From positions 1 to 6,075 of the forward strand of contig JAISEH010000008.1 of NCBI GenBank assembly GCA_031264205.1: 6,075 nucleotides of DNA, written 5' to 3'. The position numbers were made by a program, and so were the translations under genes. Positions 5,245-6,075 of this stretch are shown one piece after another. Below the pieces are notes generated by a model. That model saw nothing but the letters and a program-made list of their open reading frames with translations, made no database searches and was not told the origin of the DNA. Source of the stretch: Candidatus Margulisiibacteriota bacterium (lineage in GTDB: Bacteria > Margulisbacteria > Termititenacia > Termititenacales > Termititenacaceae). Positions within the stretch are counted from its first letter, which is position 1; every line of letters starts with the position of its first letter.

Positions 5245-6075
5245 ATGAAACATTTATTTCTGGGTATAGTGTGCTGTCTGATTTGTTTAAGCGCCGCGGA
5301 AGATATTGCGCTGCCGGACAACGCTTACCTGCAAGGCGCTGTGTCGTATATTTTGGAAGATTATTCCGGCGCCGAAACTCCGCGGCGGCTGGTCAAAGTC
5401 CGTCTGCACAATCAGAAAAAAGATTTTGTGATGATCGACATGCCGGCCGGACAAAAACTAGCCGTCGGCGACAAAGTGTTGCTGCAAAAAATCGCCGACA
5501 ATTATAATTACGGACTGGACACCGCTTTTGAGGAACAATTCTCCTTTGCCGATTTTGCGCGCGGCGGCAGCGTGATTATCTTGCTGATCGCCTTATTCTG
5601 CGGATTTGTTCTGACCAATCGCCGCAATTGGCTGCAGGCTTTTTTTATTATTGGCAATATCTTGTTGCTTTGTTTTCTCCTACCTTTTTGGCTTAACCAA
5701 CACTGGCCGTTGATTTGGTTTACCATATTTTTTGGTCTGGCCAATACCTGGCCAGCCGCGTGGCTATTGTCTTCCAGCAAATTAAGGCCGGCTTTGGTTT
5801 CCGCGCTGCTCGGCTCCGGAGCGGCCGGCGGATTTTACGCGTGGCTGATTCAGCATTATCACCTGACGCCTTTTGTTTTCTTGCAAAAAGATTTCGGCCT
5901 GACTTTTGCTTTTCCCAAATATCTCGACGCCGCACTTTTGTTCATGATGAGTTTTTATCTTTGCCTGTTCACTACGGTTTTTCTGCTCAAAGTGTCCTAT
6001 CGCGTTTCTATCCTGGAAAATATCCGCCTGTTCTTTTTCCGCATTTTGCAGATATTTGGTTTTGTCGGCGGCGGA
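5245..6075 (+). CDS. YibE/F-like multi-pass membrane protein, 3'-partial
   Basis: An open frame runs from ATG 5245 to the window end without a stop (277 residues visible). It starts with a signal peptide or signal anchor (MKHLFLGIVCCLICLSAA), then an extracytoplasmic beta-rich segment (about 28-85) with RRLVKVRLHN and KLAVGDKVLLQKI (71-83). At least five or six hydrophobic helices follow, at about 109-124, 131-150, 154-175, 182-202, 226-250 and 262-277. This order, an exported domain with a GDKV turn followed by a membrane bundle, and the helix region around LRPALVSALLGSGAAGGFYA (180-199), resemble the YibE/F family, whose function is poorly known; the match is from memory and distant. The hydrophobic periodicity and signal peptide support this frame over antisense frames here. 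Its start is 14 bp from the divergent barrel gene and has no Shine-Dalgarno site. The family usually has about 350-400 residues, so roughly 100 may lie outside the window. Confidence 0.72.
   Translation, partial: MKHLFLGIVCCLICLSAAEDIALPDNAYLQGAVSYILEDYSGAETPRRLVKVRLHNQKKDFVMIDMPAGQKLAVGDKVLLQKIADNYNYGLDTAFEEQFSFADFARGGSVIILLIALFCGFVLTNRRNWLQAFFIIGNILLLCFLLPFWLNQHWPLIWFTIFFGLANTWPAAWLLSSSKLRPALVSALLGSGAAGGFYAWLIQHYHLTPFVFLQKDFGLTFAFPKYLDAALLFMMSFYLCLFTTVFLLKVSYRVSILENIRLFFFRILQIFGFVGGG

Larger units (their letters stand above)
5225..5250. repeat. Short inverted repeat spanning two divergent start codons
   Basis: TTTCATT (5225-5231) and AATGAAA (5244-5250) are perfect 7-base inverted arms around a 12-base AT-rich core. 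Each arm contains a start codon (5230 minus, 5245 plus). Part of the symmetry simply reflects both genes beginning ATGAAA, so an operator role is only a possibility. Confidence 0.5.

Noticed and set aside
5076..5507. A 143-codon plus-strand open frame crossing the divergent start region
   Set aside because: It runs antisense through the start of the barrel gene and then out of frame through the YibE/F-like gene; the product is basic, Cys/Arg-rich and featureless.
5508..5935. Minus-strand open frames inside the right-end membrane gene
   Set aside because: The plus frame shows regular hydrophobic helices after a signal sequence and stays open to the window edge; the minus products are basic and low in structure.
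1..6075. Mobile elements, CRISPR repeats, tRNA or rRNA genes, riboswitches
   Set aside because: No direct-repeat arrays, transposase or integrase motifs, cloverleaf-like sequences or long structured leaders were seen; almost all bases are coding.

Overview
The window is about 6.1 kb of tightly packed bacterial DNA of roughly balanced base composition. It looks chromosomal: there is no integrase, transposase, tRNA, rRNA, CRISPR array or plasmid function. Two genes encode signal-peptide proteins that end as beta-barrels with a terminal Phe, so the host has an outer membrane. The proteins are divergent members of their families, which suggests an under-sampled Gram-negative (diderm) lineage; I cannot name the phylum from this sequence.

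Layout. (1) Positions 1-3181, plus strand: the end of nadC (NAD biosynthesis, cut by the left edge), then a FeoB-like membrane protein joined to nadC by an ATGA overlap, then a FeoA-domain protein whose AGGAG ribosome site overlaps the feoB stop codon. These three read as one operon. (2) Positions 5230 down to 3153, minus strand: two tandem paralogues with a signal peptide, a PEGA domain and a beta-barrel, then a small CxxCxxCC (YkgJ-type) cysteine-cluster protein. The last gene converges on feoA and overlaps it by 29 bp. (3) From 5245 to the right edge, plus strand: a multi-pass membrane protein resembling the YibE/F family, cut by the window end. Its start codon is only 14 bp from that of the first barrel gene, and both starts lack a Shine-Dalgarno site.

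How the genes may work together. The Feo pair points to ferrous iron (or another divalent metal) uptake across the inner membrane, but both proteins are unusual. The FeoB-like protein keeps the P-loop and the overall membrane layout but has lost consensus residues in the G2, G3 and G4 motifs and in the first Gate motif. The FeoA protein carries an N-terminal segment that resembles the dimerisation domain of DtxR-type regulators, with no DNA-binding domain in front, followed by a His/Cys-rich linker. The cysteine-cluster protein next to it may also bind Fe or Zn. A shared metal role for the barrel proteins is only a guess from position. There is no gene-free stretch over 300 bases; the largest gap in the window is under 20 bp.
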